Below, piece after piece: positions 25,856-34,183 of a DNA stretch of 64,000 nt (positions are counted from its first letter, which is position 1; every line of letters starts with the position of its first letter). Under the pieces are notes generated by a model. It was not told where the DNA came from. It worked only from the letters and a program-made list of their open reading frames with translations, and ran no database searches. The DNA lies in contig CBDDJL010000002.1 of assembly GCA_965229715.1 (NCBI GenBank), forward strand, positions 2,170,001-2,234,000, read 5' to 3'. The position numbers and the translations under genes were made by a program. This DNA is from JAVJST01 sp965229715. GTDB taxonomy: Bacteria > Pseudomonadota > Alphaproteobacteria > Rhodospirillales > Casp-alpha2.

Positions 25856-27121
25856 TCAGGCGCTGGTTTCAACGTCGTCGTGCCGTTCCGCATAGATATA
25901 GAGCGGTTTGGCGTTGTCTTCCGCAACTTCGCGATTGATGACGACTTCTTCCGCGCCTTCCAGGCTTGGCAGTTCGAACATGGTGTCCAGAAGGATGTTT
26001 TCCATGATCGAACGCAGGCCCCGGGCCCCGGTTTTGCGCTCCACGGCCTTCTCGGCGATGGCGTCGAGGGCGCCTTCGGTAAACGTTAGCTTCACCGATT
26101 CCATTTCGAACAGGCGCTGGTATTGCTTTACCAGCGCATTCTTCGGCTTGGTCAGAATTTCAACCAGCGCATCCTTGTCGAGATCGTCGAGGGTTGCGAG
26201 AACCGGCAAGCGGCCGACGAATTCGGGAATCAGACCGAACTTCAATAGATCTTCCGGTTCGACCTCGCGAAGGATTTCACCGGTCTGGCGTTCTTCAGAC
26301 GAACGCACGTCGGCGCCGAAACCGATGCTCGTGCCCTTGCCGCGTTGCGAGATGATCTTGTCGAGGCCGGCGAAGGCGCCGCCGCAAATAAACAGAATGT
26401 TCGTGGTGTCGACCTGCAGGAATTCCTGCTGCGGATGCTTGCGGCCGCCCTGCGGCGGGACGCTTGCGACCGTGCCTTCCATGATCTTCAGCAGCGCCTG
26501 CTGGACACCCTCGCCCGAGACGTCGCGGGTAATCGAGGGGTTGTCCGACTTGCGGGAGATCTTGTCGACCTCATCGATGTAGACAATGCCGCGCTGCGCC
26601 CGCTCGACGTTGTAATCGGCGGATTGCAGCAGCTTGAGAATAATGTTTTCGACGTCTTCGCCGACATAACCGGCCTCGGTCAGGGTCGTCGCATCGGCCA
26701 TGGTGAACGGGACGTCGAGAATGCGTGCCAGCGTCTGTGCCAGCAGCGTCTTGCCGCAGCCGGTCGGCCCAACCAGCAGAATATTCGATTTGGTCAGTTC
26801 GACGTCGTTGTTCTTCTGCCCGTGACTCAGTCGTTTGTAGTGATTGTGGACCGCGACCGACAGCACGCGTTTGGCATGAGACTGACCGATAACGTAGTCG
26901 TCGAGCACCGTATTGATGTCGAACGGACTGGGGACGCCGTCGCCGGATTTCACGAGGTTGGTCTTGTGCTCCTCGCGGATGATATCCATGCACAATTCGA
27001 CGCATTCATCGCAGATGAAAACCGTCGGTCCGGCAATCAGTTTGCGAACCTCATGCTGACTTTTGCCGCAGAACGAACAATAGAGGGTGTTCTTCGAGTC
27101 GCCGCTGCTGTTCTTGCTCAT
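25856..27121 (-). CDS. clpX: ATP-dependent Clp protease ATP-binding subunit ClpX
   Basis: Unfoldase that feeds ClpP. The N-terminal zinc-binding domain has all four Cys (LYCSFCGKSQ and FICDECVELCMD). Then come Walker A LVGPTGCGKTLLAQTLA, Walker B IVYIDEVDKI and the sensor region with RGLRSIMENILLDTMFELPS. The IGF loop that docks on ClpP is present as GTSIGFGADV. The start MSKNSSGDSK is the family start; a GTG four codons earlier is possible. clpP lies 148 bases upstream. Length is 421 residues. Confidence 0.97.
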   Translation of the reverse strand: MSKNSSGDSKNTLYCSFCGKSQHEVRKLIAGPTVFICDECVELCMDIIREEHKTNLVKSGDGVPSPFDINTVLDDYVIGQSHAKRVLSVAVHNHYKRLSHGQKNNDVELTKSNILLVGPTGCGKTLLAQTLARILDVPFTMADATTLTEAGYVGEDVENIILKLLQSADYNVERAQRGIVYIDEVDKISRKSDNPSITRDVSGEGVQQALLKIMEGTVASVPPQGGRKHPQQEFLQVDTTNILFICGGAFAGLDKIISQRGKGTSIGFGADVRSSEERQTGEILREVEPEDLLKFGLIPEFVGRLPVLATLDDLDKDALVEILTKPKNALVKQYQRLFEMESVKLTFTEGALDAIAEKAVERKTGARGLRSIMENILLDTMFELPSLEGAEEVVINREVAEDNAKPLYIYAERHDDVETSA

Positions 27122-27269
27122 CGCTCCCCGCACGAATCCGTGTGTAGCGTCATCATAATGCGAGCACTGGGGCCGGTACAGCCCCTTGCACCGCCTGCCG
27201 ACATTGCATCAAACAGAAGGTAAAAGCGCAAACATTAGCGACGGGTTAACTCGTCGCGGTGATCGTCGA

Positions 27270-27917
27270 TCAATCCGGCTTGTCGCCCGCCTCATCGTCG
27301 TCCGGGATCGGGCGGCTGGTCACGACCTCGTCGATCAGGCCGAACTCGACGGCCTCATCCGCCGTCATGAACTTATCGCGCTCAAGCGCATCCTCGATGA
27401 TCTTGAGATCCTGGCCGGTGTTGTCGACGTAGATCTGATTGAGGCGCGCCCGAAGCTGCAGAATTTCACGGGCGTGAATCTCGATGTCCGTCGCCTGACC
27501 CTGAAAACCGCCAGACGGCTGGTGGGTCATGATCCGTGCATTGGGCAAAGCGTAACGTTTGCCCTTGTTGCCGGCGCAAAGCAGCAGCGAACCCATGCTC
27601 GCGGCTTGACCGATGCAAACCGTCGAGATTTCCGGACGGATGTAGCGCATGGTGTCGTGGATCGCGAGGCCCGAGGTGACGATGCCGCCCGGCGAATTGA
27701 TGTAGAGCGCGATGTCCTTGGTCGGATTTTCCGATTCGAGAAACAGGAGCTGAGCGCAGACGAGGCTCGCCATGTGATCCTCGACCCCGCCTGTCAGAAA
27801 GATGATCCGCTCCTTAAGCAGCCGGGAATAGATGTCATAGGCTCGCTCGCCCCGGTTGGTCGTTTCGACGACCATCGGTACCAGGGTGTTCATGTATGTT
27901 TCGATCGGATCTCTCAT
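27270..27917 (-). CDS. clpP: ATP-dependent Clp protease proteolytic subunit
   Basis: Serine protease that forms a 14-subunit barrel working with ClpX or ClpA. The catalytic Ser is in IGQAASMGSLLLCAG, the His in RIMTHQPSGGFQGQATD and the Asp in QIYVDNTGQDL. The first residues (MRDPIETYMNTLVPMVVE) are the usual short propeptide. AAGGGA lies upstream of the ATG. Order tig-clpP-clpX-lon is the classic proteobacterial one. Length 215 is normal, with an acidic tail. Confidence 0.97.
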   Translation of the reverse strand: MRDPIETYMNTLVPMVVETTNRGERAYDIYSRLLKERIIFLTGGVEDHMASLVCAQLLFLESENPTKDIALYINSPGGIVTSGLAIHDTMRYIRPEISTVCIGQAASMGSLLLCAGNKGKRYALPNARIMTHQPSGGFQGQATDIEIHAREILQLRARLNQIYVDNTGQDLKIIEDALERDKFMTADEAVEFGLIDEVVTSRPIPDDDEAGDKPD

Positions 27918-27964
27918 TGCGGTTCCCTTGTTGTCGCCCCGGGTGTTGTGTTCCCGTCAGGCGA

Positions 27965-29455
27965 TCAGTCGTCGGACTTCTTGGCCGCGGTCTTCTTCGC
28001 CGGGGCTTTCTTCTTGGCGGGCGCCTTCTTCTTGGCGCCGCCGTCATCGGCACTCTTCTCATCCTTCGCCGCGGTCTTCTTGGCGGCGGGCTTCTTTTTC
28101 GCCGCGGCTTTCTTTTTGGCCGGCTTCTTCGGCGCCTCCTCCGGCTCCTTCAACAGTTCTTCAAGATCGACCGAGCGCTCTGTCACCTTGGTCAGTTCAA
28201 GGATGAAATCGATCACCTTGTCCTCGTAAAGCGGCGCCTGAAGCTGTTGCATCGCTTCCGGGTTCGACCGGTAAAACTCGATCACCTGCTGTTCCTGCCC
28301 CGGATAACGCTGGGCGGTCTGGAACAGCGCGCGGTTGATCTCGTCCTGGCCTATCTGAATGTCGTTCTGGCGGCCGATTTCGGAGAGCAACAGGCCAAGA
28401 CGAATGCGCCGCTCGGCGATGTCTTCTAGCTCGGCCTTGTGTTCATCGTCGCTTTTCGCGGCCTCTTCTTCATCGAGGTTGCCGGCCTCCTTCTCCTTCT
28501 GGAACTGCTCCCAGATGGTGTTGAACTCGTCCTCTAGCAAGCCCGGCGGCACCTCGAAATCGTGCGCCTCCGAGAGCGCATCGAGCACGTTGCGCTTGAG
28601 GCGCATGCGCGAGGCCTCGTTGTACTCGCGACCGCGCTCCTCGACGAGCGCCTGACGCAGGTCGTCGAGCGAGTCCTTGCCCATTTTCTTGGCCAGTTCG
28701 TCGTCGATCGGCACCGCGACCGATTCACGGATTTCGTTGACCTTGACCTCGAACACGGCGTCCTTGCCGGCCAGGTCCTCGGCGCCGTACTCGTCAGGGA
28801 ATTTGACGTTGACCTCTTTCTCGTCACCCGCCTTGACGCCGACCAGTTGGTCTTCGAAGCCGGGAATGAAACTGCCCGAGCCGAGCTCGAGGTTGTAGCC
28901 CTCGGCGGAGCCGCCCGGGAACGCTTCGCCGTCGACCTTGCCGACGAAGTCGATAACCAGCACGTCGCCCTGCTTGCTGGCACGGTTGCCCTCGATCGGC
29001 TGCGAGTCCTTGTGCATGTCGGCGAGCCGCTGCAGTTGCTCGTCGACTTCCTTGTCGTCGACCTTCACGACGAGTTTCTCGACCTCGATCTTGGAAAAAT
29101 CACACGGCTCGATCTCCGGCATGATGTCGAGCACCATGGTGTATTCCAGATCGCCGCCGTCCTCGAACGACGTGACCTCGATCTTCGGTTGACCGGCCGG
29201 CCGAACGCCCTGTTCGGCGACGGTCTTTTGCGACATGGTATTGACGGTCTGTTCGAGCACTTCGCCCCGCACGCTGTCGCCGTAGCGCTTGCGCAGTAGC
29301 GATACCGGCACCTTGCCCGGACGGAAGCCCGGCATCTGGGCCTGACCGGCCAGATCCTTGAGGCGGGCTGAGATGCGGTCCTCGATCTCCTTGGCCGGTA
29401 CGGCGATCTTGTATTCGCGGCGCAAGCCTTCGGATTTGGTCTCTGTTACCTGCAT
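27965..29455 (-). CDS. tig: Trigger factor with a lysine/alanine-rich C-terminal tail
   Basis: Ribosome-bound chaperone and peptidyl-prolyl isomerase. The ribosome-docking signature is near residue 45 (AQMPGFRPGKVPVSLLRKRY). The FKBP-type domain is about residues 160-240 (GDVLVIDFVGKVDGEAFPGG) and the chaperone arms follow to about 430. Residues 438-496 form an extra tail of Ala-Lys-Pro repeats with 22 Lys in 59 residues, like histone H1 tails; E. coli trigger factor has nothing similar. GAGGGATC sits before the ATG. clpP follows after 47 bases. Confidence 0.96.
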   Translation of the reverse strand: MQVTETKSEGLRREYKIAVPAKEIEDRISARLKDLAGQAQMPGFRPGKVPVSLLRKRYGDSVRGEVLEQTVNTMSQKTVAEQGVRPAGQPKIEVTSFEDGGDLEYTMVLDIMPEIEPCDFSKIEVEKLVVKVDDKEVDEQLQRLADMHKDSQPIEGNRASKQGDVLVIDFVGKVDGEAFPGGSAEGYNLELGSGSFIPGFEDQLVGVKAGDEKEVNVKFPDEYGAEDLAGKDAVFEVKVNEIRESVAVPIDDELAKKMGKDSLDDLRQALVEERGREYNEASRMRLKRNVLDALSEAHDFEVPPGLLEDEFNTIWEQFQKEKEAGNLDEEEAAKSDDEHKAELEDIAERRIRLGLLLSEIGRQNDIQIGQDEINRALFQTAQRYPGQEQQVIEFYRSNPEAMQQLQAPLYEDKVIDFILELTKVTERSVDLEELLKEPEEAPKKPAKKKAAAKKKPAAKKTAAKDEKSADDGGAKKKAPAKKKAPAKKTAAKKSDD

Positions 29456-29531
29456 GATCCCTCGGTTTGATCTCGATCCGTTGTCGGTGAAACTCTGTGC
29501 GTCGCTGTAGGCTGAACGGCCCCGGCGGAGT

Positions 29532-29616
29532 TGGTGCGGGCGGAGGGACTTGAACCCCCACGGATTGCTCCACAGGTACCTAAAACCTGCGTGTCTACCA
29601 ATTCCACCACGCCCGC
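29532..29616 (-). tRNA. tRNA-Leu (anticodon TAG)
   Basis: Minus strand: acceptor GCGGGCG pairs with CGCCCGC, discriminator A, encoded CCA. The anticodon arm is CAGGT-TTTAGGT-ACCTG with anticodon TAG. A long variable arm (GGAGCAATCC) and the T-arm GGTTCAAGTCC follow. The length is 85 bases, a class II tRNA. It lies between nnr and tig. Confidence 0.97.
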
Positions 29617-29689
29617 GTTGAAGCGCTCCGACGCGAAGGGCGCAACTCTAGCGATTTCGCCTCCCCTGTCAATCCACGGGAAACCGTCG

Positions 29690-29722
29690 AAAAAACGGCG
29701 GACGGCCCCGGAAATCCGGGGC
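29690..29722 (-). terminator. Rho-independent terminator of nnr
   Basis: Minus strand GCCCCGG pairs with CCGGGGC around a four-base loop. Ten GC-rich bases follow, then TTTTTT. It is 24 bases after the nnr stop and 74 before tRNA-Leu. Confidence 0.65.
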
Positions 29723-29745
29723 TCTGACGCGTTAAGGGCGCGCCC

Positions 29746-31239
29746 TCAGAGCGACGCCAAAACCGCCGGCAACTGTTCGGGCAGGTCCTCTGCGATCAGG
29801 CCCGGGCCGGCGGTCTCGCCCATGCGGCCGTGCAGCCATGCGCCGGCGGTGGCGGCCTCGAAAGGGGCCATGCCCTGCGCCATCAGCCCCCCGATCAGGC
29901 CCGCGAGAACGTCCCCCGATCCGGCCGTCGCGAGGCCGGCTATTCCGGTTCCGTTGATCGCGGCCCGGGGACTGCCTTTGGCATCCGGCGCCGCGATAAC
30001 CGTATCCGCGCCTTTCAGCAATACGACCGCGCCGCTGGTTTGCGCTGCCGCGCGGGTGCGCGACAGCTTGTCGCCATCGACAGCGAAGATGCGGGCGAAC
30101 TCGCCTTCATGAGGCGTCAGCACGACCGGACCGGCGATGGCGTCGAACAGGGTGGTGGGGTCGTCCCTGAACACGCTGAGCGCGTCTGCGTCGAGGACGC
30201 AGGGCCGGCCCGAGGCGAGCGCCGTCAAGGCTAGCGACCGGGTCCGCTCATCAAGACCGTTGCCGGGCCCGACGACGAGGGCGTTGCGCCGCGCGTCGGC
30301 CAGAAGCGCCGTCAGCGCGGCGGCATCGTCGACCGCCTCGACGAGCGTGCCCGGATCGCCGGCGCGGTAGACGTCGCAGGCGGCGGCCGGGCTGAGGATC
30401 GTCGCCAGTCCTGCCCCGGCCCGCCGCGCGGCCCGGGCGGCGAGCCGCGCAGCGCCCGTCATCTCGGCGCCGCCGACAACCTGCAGGTGGCCGCGCCGGA
30501 ACTTGTTGGTATCGGTTGCAGGTTGCGGCAGCGTTTTCGTCCAGAGCGCCGGGTCGTTGTCGAATACCCGCGGGCCGACGGCTTCGATGACCTCATCCGG
30601 GATGCCGATGTCGGCGACGACGACGTCGCCGCAGAGATCTCGTCCCGGCATCAGGCGGTGTCCGGTCTTCGCCCGGGCGAACGTGACGGTCAGCTCGGCC
30701 TTGGCGGCGAAACCCATGATTTCGCCGGTATCGCCGTTGATGCCGCTTGGTAGATCGCAGGCGACGATCGCCGCACCGGACCGGTCGGCCTCGCGTAACG
30801 CGTCTGCCGCAGCGCCCTCGACCGGGCGCGTCAGGCCGGCGCCGAATAGGCAGTCGATCACGATCGCACCGTGGTCCGGTGCAAAATCGTCGAGTGCGGC
30901 GGGCGCCGCTCCGGTTTCTTGCCGCCAACGCCCGGCGTGAATGGCCGCGTCGCCCTTGAGCCGGTCCATGCCGCCCATCGGGTAAAGCGTCACCGGCCGC
31001 CCCGCAGCCGCGAGATGCCGCGCCGCCACGAAGCCGTCGCCGCCGTTGTTGCCGGGCCCTGTCAGCACGGAGACGGGACAGGCATCCCATCGTTCCGCGA
31101 CGGCGTCGACGATAGCCTTGCCGGCGACTTCCATCAGCGTCTCGCCATCGATCCCGCCTTCGATGGCGAGCGCATCGGCGCGGTACATTTCGTCGACGCT
31201 CAACAGTGCCAGTTGGGTCTTGGGACGCGTGTCGGTCAT
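29746..31239 (-). CDS. nnr: Bifunctional NAD(P)H-hydrate repair enzyme (epimerase + ADP-dependent dehydratase)
   Basis: Repairs hydrated NADH and NADPH. The N-terminal YjeF_N epimerase domain spans about residues 10-215, with VLTGPGNNGGDGFVAARHLA. The C-terminal ribokinase-like dehydratase spans about 235-490, with GPGNGLDERTRS, LTPHEGEFARIF and the ATP-site loop GIAGLATAGSGDVLAG. The start MTDTRPKTQLAL is used; the frame extends 19 codons further upstream, into the divergent promoter region. dadA starts 92 bases away in the other direction. Length 497 is typical of the fused form. Confidence 0.93.
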   Translation of the reverse strand: MTDTRPKTQLALLSVDEMYRADALAIEGGIDGETLMEVAGKAIVDAVAERWDACPVSVLTGPGNNGGDGFVAARHLAAAGRPVTLYPMGGMDRLKGDAAIHAGRWRQETGAAPAALDDFAPDHGAIVIDCLFGAGLTRPVEGAAADALREADRSGAAIVACDLPSGINGDTGEIMGFAAKAELTVTFARAKTGHRLMPGRDLCGDVVVADIGIPDEVIEAVGPRVFDNDPALWTKTLPQPATDTNKFRRGHLQVVGGAEMTGAARLAARAARRAGAGLATILSPAAACDVYRAGDPGTLVEAVDDAAALTALLADARRNALVVGPGNGLDERTRSLALTALASGRPCVLDADALSVFRDDPTTLFDAIAGPVVLTPHEGEFARIFAVDGDKLSRTRAAAQTSGAVVLLKGADTVIAAPDAKGSPRAAINGTGIAGLATAGSGDVLAGLIGGLMAQGMAPFEAATAGAWLHGRMGETAGPGLIAEDLPEQLPAVLASL

Positions 31240-31331
31240 ACCGGGATGATAGCCCCGCCCGCGCCTGCTTGCATTGCGGAAGTCACGTCCTACCATCCGT
31301 CATCCGATTCATCCGTTTCGAAAGGGCTGAC

Positions 31332-32582
31332 ATGCACATCGTCGTCCTCGGCGCCGGCGTCATCGGCGTGACCACCGCCTGGGAACTCGCGAAGGACGGC
31401 CATCGCGTAACGGTCGTAGAGCGCCGCGCCTCGGTCGCGGCCGAGACCAGCCGCGCCAACGGTGGCCAGATTTCGCCGAGCCATGCGGATCCGTGGGCGG
31501 CGCCGGGCGCCATCGGCCGGGCTGCGCTCTGGATGTTCGATCCCCGTGCTCCGCTGAAACTGACGCCGTCGGTGGACATGGGGCTAGTCGACTGGTTGCG
31601 GCGGTTCATGGCGAATTGCCGCGCCGACCGTCATGCGGCCAATACCGAGGCCATGCTGCGCCTCGCGCTTTACAGCCAACAACGGCTCGCCGCCTTCAAC
31701 GACGAAACCAAGCTCAACTACAACCGGCGTACGGAGGGCATTTTGCATATCTACCGGGACGCCGGCGCTTTCGAGGGCGCCCGGCGGCAGGCCGACCGCG
31801 TCACCGAACTCGGGTGCGAGCGCCGGCCGGTGAGCGCGGAGGAATGCACCGCCATCGAACCGGCATTGAAACCGATCGCCAAACGCCTCGCCGGCGGTTA
31901 CGCCTCGCCCGCCGACGAAAGCGGCGACGCGCGGTTGTTTACCGAACGCCTCGCCCGGCTGGCGAAAAAGCAGGACGTGCGATTCCGGTTCGATTGCCGG
32001 GTGACGGGCCTGGTCCGCGAGGGCACGCATTTCCGGGCGGTGAAAACCGACGACGGCGAGATCGAGGCGGACGCCGCCGTGGTCGCTCTCGGCAGCTGGT
32101 CGCGGCCGTTCCTGAAGCCGTTTCACATCGATCTTCCGGTGCAGCCGGCCAAGGGCTATTCGGTCACGCTGCCGGCGAAGCCTGCCCGCGCCGCGCCCAA
32201 GGTCGCCTTGATCGACGACGAACGAAAGATCGTCACCAGCCGCCTCGGCGGCCAGGTCCGCATTGCCGGCATGGCTGAGTTCGCCGGCTTCGACGCCTCG
32301 GTGCCGGGGCCGCGCGCGCGGCTGCTGCTCGACCATGCACGCGATCTGTTGCCGGACCTGCAGACGCCGGATGACGCCCGCTTCTGGGCCGGGTTGCGGC
32401 CGCAAACGCCGGACGGCGTGCCGCTCGTCGGCGAAACGCCGGTCAAGGGATTATGGCTCAACACCGGCCACGGCACGCTCGGCTGGACCATGGCGATGGG
32501 GTCGGCGCGGCTTGTCGCCGATGCCATTGCCGGAAGCGAGCCGGGCGTGGAGGCCGGGATTTACGGCCTCGGGCGCTTCTGA
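31332..32582 (+). CDS. dadA: FAD-dependent D-amino-acid dehydrogenase
   Basis: Oxidises D-amino acids to 2-oxo acids, passing electrons to the respiratory chain. The FAD-binding Rossmann motif is at the extreme N terminus (MHIVVLGAGVIGVTTAWELA). The DadA-type loop RANGGQISPSHADPWAAPG and the C-terminal FAD loop LWLNTGHGTLGWTMAMGSA are both present. The 416-residue length fits DadA. The chosen ATG has AAAGGG five bases upstream. Its substrate range cannot be read from sequence. It is a lone gene followed by a repeat cluster. Confidence 0.9.
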   Translation: MHIVVLGAGVIGVTTAWELAKDGHRVTVVERRASVAAETSRANGGQISPSHADPWAAPGAIGRAALWMFDPRAPLKLTPSVDMGLVDWLRRFMANCRADRHAANTEAMLRLALYSQQRLAAFNDETKLNYNRRTEGILHIYRDAGAFEGARRQADRVTELGCERRPVSAEECTAIEPALKPIAKRLAGGYASPADESGDARLFTERLARLAKKQDVRFRFDCRVTGLVREGTHFRAVKTDDGEIEADAAVVALGSWSRPFLKPFHIDLPVQPAKGYSVTLPAKPARAAPKVALIDDERKIVTSRLGGQVRIAGMAEFAGFDASVPGPRARLLLDHARDLLPDLQTPDDARFWAGLRPQTPDGVPLVGETPVKGLWLNTGHGTLGWTMAMGSARLVADAIAGSEPGVEAGIYGLGRF

Positions 32583-32600
32583 ATCGGGCGGACGAAACAC

Positions 32601-32680
32601 TCCCACCCTAACCCTCCCCCTGCAAGGAGGAGGAAAGAAATGCGGCGGCACGGTTTCCGCTCTCGCAAGAGGGAGAGAAG
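32601..32680. repeat. Imperfect palindromic intergenic repeats (C-rich/G-rich arms)
   Basis: After dadA, CCCTCCCCCTGCAAGGAGGAGG forms one short inverted repeat around 32612-32633. CTCTCGCAAGAGGGAGAG forms a second around 32660-32676. Both look like the low-complexity palindromes scattered between genes in many Rhodospirillales. They may serve as a transcript end for dadA. Confidence 0.5.
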
Positions 32681-32710
32681 GCGGAGGGGCAACGGACAGA
32701 CACTCCTCTT

Positions 32711-32784
32711 CGTCATGCCCGCGCAGGCGGGCATCCAGGATTGGCACAGCATCGGTCTGGATTCCCGCTGTTGCGGGAATGACG
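32711..32784. repeat. REP-like element: two hairpins inside a larger inverted repeat
   Basis: CGTCAT (32711-32716) pairs with ATGACG (32779-32784). Inside are two perfect hairpins: ATGCCCGC/GCGGGCAT (32715-32734, loop of four) and ATTCCCGC/GCGGGAAT (32761-32780, loop of four). ATCCAG and CTGGAT also face each other. The design matches dispersed REP-type units; copy number in the genome cannot be seen here. Confidence 0.7.
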
Positions 32785-32805
32785 GAATGGCGGCGACGCT
32801 TGGCG

Positions 32806-32838
32806 ATCCTCATACTTCGTCAAGCTCAGTATGAGGAT
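32806..32838. repeat. Palindromic repeat, copy A (11-bp stem)
   Basis: ATCCTCATACT pairs exactly with AGTATGAGGAT around the 11-base loop TCGTCAAGCTC. It pairs with copy B below, in reverse orientation. Confidence 0.75.
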
Positions 32839-32852
32839 GATTTCCCCGTCTC

Positions 32853-32879
32853 CTCACCCTGAGCCCGACGAAGGGTGAG
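32853..32879. repeat. Palindromic repeat, copy B (reverse orientation, covarying stem)
   Basis: CTCACCCT pairs with AGGGTGAG around GAGCCCGACGA. Reverse-complemented, its loop is TCGTCGGGCTC, nearly that of copy A. The stem differs at paired positions on both sides (ATACT/AGTAT against CCCT/AGGG). The element ends six bases before the stop of the minus-strand hydrolase gene, so it can terminate that transcript. Confidence 0.75.
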
Positions 32880-32884
32880 CTTGA

Positions 32885-34123
32885 TCATTCCTTCAACGCG
32901 CTCTCGATCAGCACTTCGGAGTGCAGCGTCTTGTGCACCGGGCACTTGTCGGCGATTTCGTAGAGCCGTTGGCGGGTCGCGGCATCGAGATCGCCTTCGA
33001 TGTCGATCTCGACGTCGATCCGGTCGATCTTGCCGTCCTTCGTTTCGCAGGCTTCGCAGTCCTCGGCGTGAATCTTGTCGTGCTTGAGCGCGACCGAGAC
33101 CCGCTCAAAATCGATGCCTTTGCGGTTCGCGTACATGCGCACCGTCATCGCCTTGCAGGCGCCGAGCGCGGTCAGCAGATAATCGTAGGGCGTCGGCCCC
33201 TCGTCGGCCCCACCGACCCCCGGCGGCTCGTCGGCCATCAGCGCGTGACGGCCGCCGACGCTGACGTACTGCGTGAAGCGCCCGGTGCCGGCCTCGGCGA
33301 CGACGACCCGGTCGGCCGCCGCGACGGGGCGTGGATGGCCCGCGCCCGCTGCCGCGCCGTCGGCCAGGAAACGGCCGGCCCACGCGGCGATCATGTCGGC
33401 GGCGTAGATCGCGTCGCGTTTTCGCGTCAGCAAATGGTCGGCATCGTCGAGTGAGACGAAACTTTTCGGGTGCTTGGCGGCGGTGAAGATCGCCGCCGCG
33501 TTCTCGATGCCGACGGTCGTATCGCCCGGCGCGTGCATCACCAGCAGCGCCTTCCGCAGGCCGCCGATGCGGTCGTCGAGCGATTGCGATGCAATATCGT
33601 CGAGAAATTGTTTCCTGATCCGGAACGGTCGGCCCGCAAGCAGGACCTCCGCCTCGCCCGCCGCCTCGATGTCGGCGATGGCGTCGGTAAACAGATGGCT
33701 GACGTGGCCCGGATCGGCCGGCGCGCCGATGGTGCACACGCCGACCGCTTCCGGGACCCGCTCGGCGGCGGCGAGAACCGCAGCCCCGCCGAGCGAATGG
33801 CCGATCAACAACGCGGGGGCCTGATGGTTGTCTCGCAGCCAGTCGGCCGCGGCGACCAGATCGCCGACATTGGATGAGAAGTTCGAGTTGGCGAATTCGC
33901 CGTCGCTGGCGCCGAGGCCGGTAAAATCGAAGCGCAGCACGGCAAAGCCCTGCTCGTTGAGCCGGGATGCGACGCGCGACGCGGCGAAGATATCCTTCGT
34001 GCATGTAAAGCAATGCGCCCATAGCGCGAAGGCGCGCGGCGTGCCGTCCGGCATGTCGAGCCGTGCGGCCAACGTCTCGCCTTGTCCGCCGGTAAAGGTG
34101 ATCTTGCCATCGTCGCTTGTCAT
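32885..34123 (-). CDS. Alpha/beta hydrolase fused to an OsmC-family peroxidase-like domain
   Basis: Two domains in one 412-residue chain. Residues about 10-255 are an alpha/beta hydrolase with nucleophile elbow LLIGHSLGGAAVL and catalytic His in SLDDADHLLTRKRD. Residues about 285-408 are an OsmC/Ohr fold with TALGACKAMTVRMYANRKG, the first redox Cys, and ADKCPVHKTLHSEVL, the second. OsmC proteins reduce organic hydroperoxides; the hydrolase substrate is unknown. The same pairing occurs in other proteobacteria. The gene is divergent from the Nudix gene, 60 bases apart, and converges on dadA across the repeat cluster. Confidence 0.92.
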   Translation of the reverse strand: MTSDDGKITFTGGQGETLAARLDMPDGTPRAFALWAHCFTCTKDIFAASRVASRLNEQGFAVLRFDFTGLGASDGEFANSNFSSNVGDLVAAADWLRDNHQAPALLIGHSLGGAAVLAAAERVPEAVGVCTIGAPADPGHVSHLFTDAIADIEAAGEAEVLLAGRPFRIRKQFLDDIASQSLDDRIGGLRKALLVMHAPGDTTVGIENAAAIFTAAKHPKSFVSLDDADHLLTRKRDAIYAADMIAAWAGRFLADGAAAGAGHPRPVAAADRVVVAEAGTGRFTQYVSVGGRHALMADEPPGVGGADEGPTPYDYLLTALGACKAMTVRMYANRKGIDFERVSVALKHDKIHAEDCEACETKDGKIDRIDVEIDIEGDLDAATRQRLYEIADKCPVHKTLHSEVLIESALKE

Positions 34124-34183
34124 GTCGGTCTCCGGGTTCTAGGTGTCATCGGCATCAGACCACGCCGAAGACGGGAACTGCAA

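Noticed and set aside
27169..27185. GGGGC/GCCCC hairpin between clpP and clpX
   Set aside because: Five-base stem with no T-run on the relevant strand; could be chance in GC-rich DNA.
29532..29616. tRNA-Leu as an integration site for a mobile element
   Set aside because: No integrase, duplicated tRNA end or composition change on either side.
32601..32880. CRISPR array in the repeat-rich gap
   Set aside because: The repeats differ from one another, are palindromic, lack uniform spacers, and no cas genes are near.
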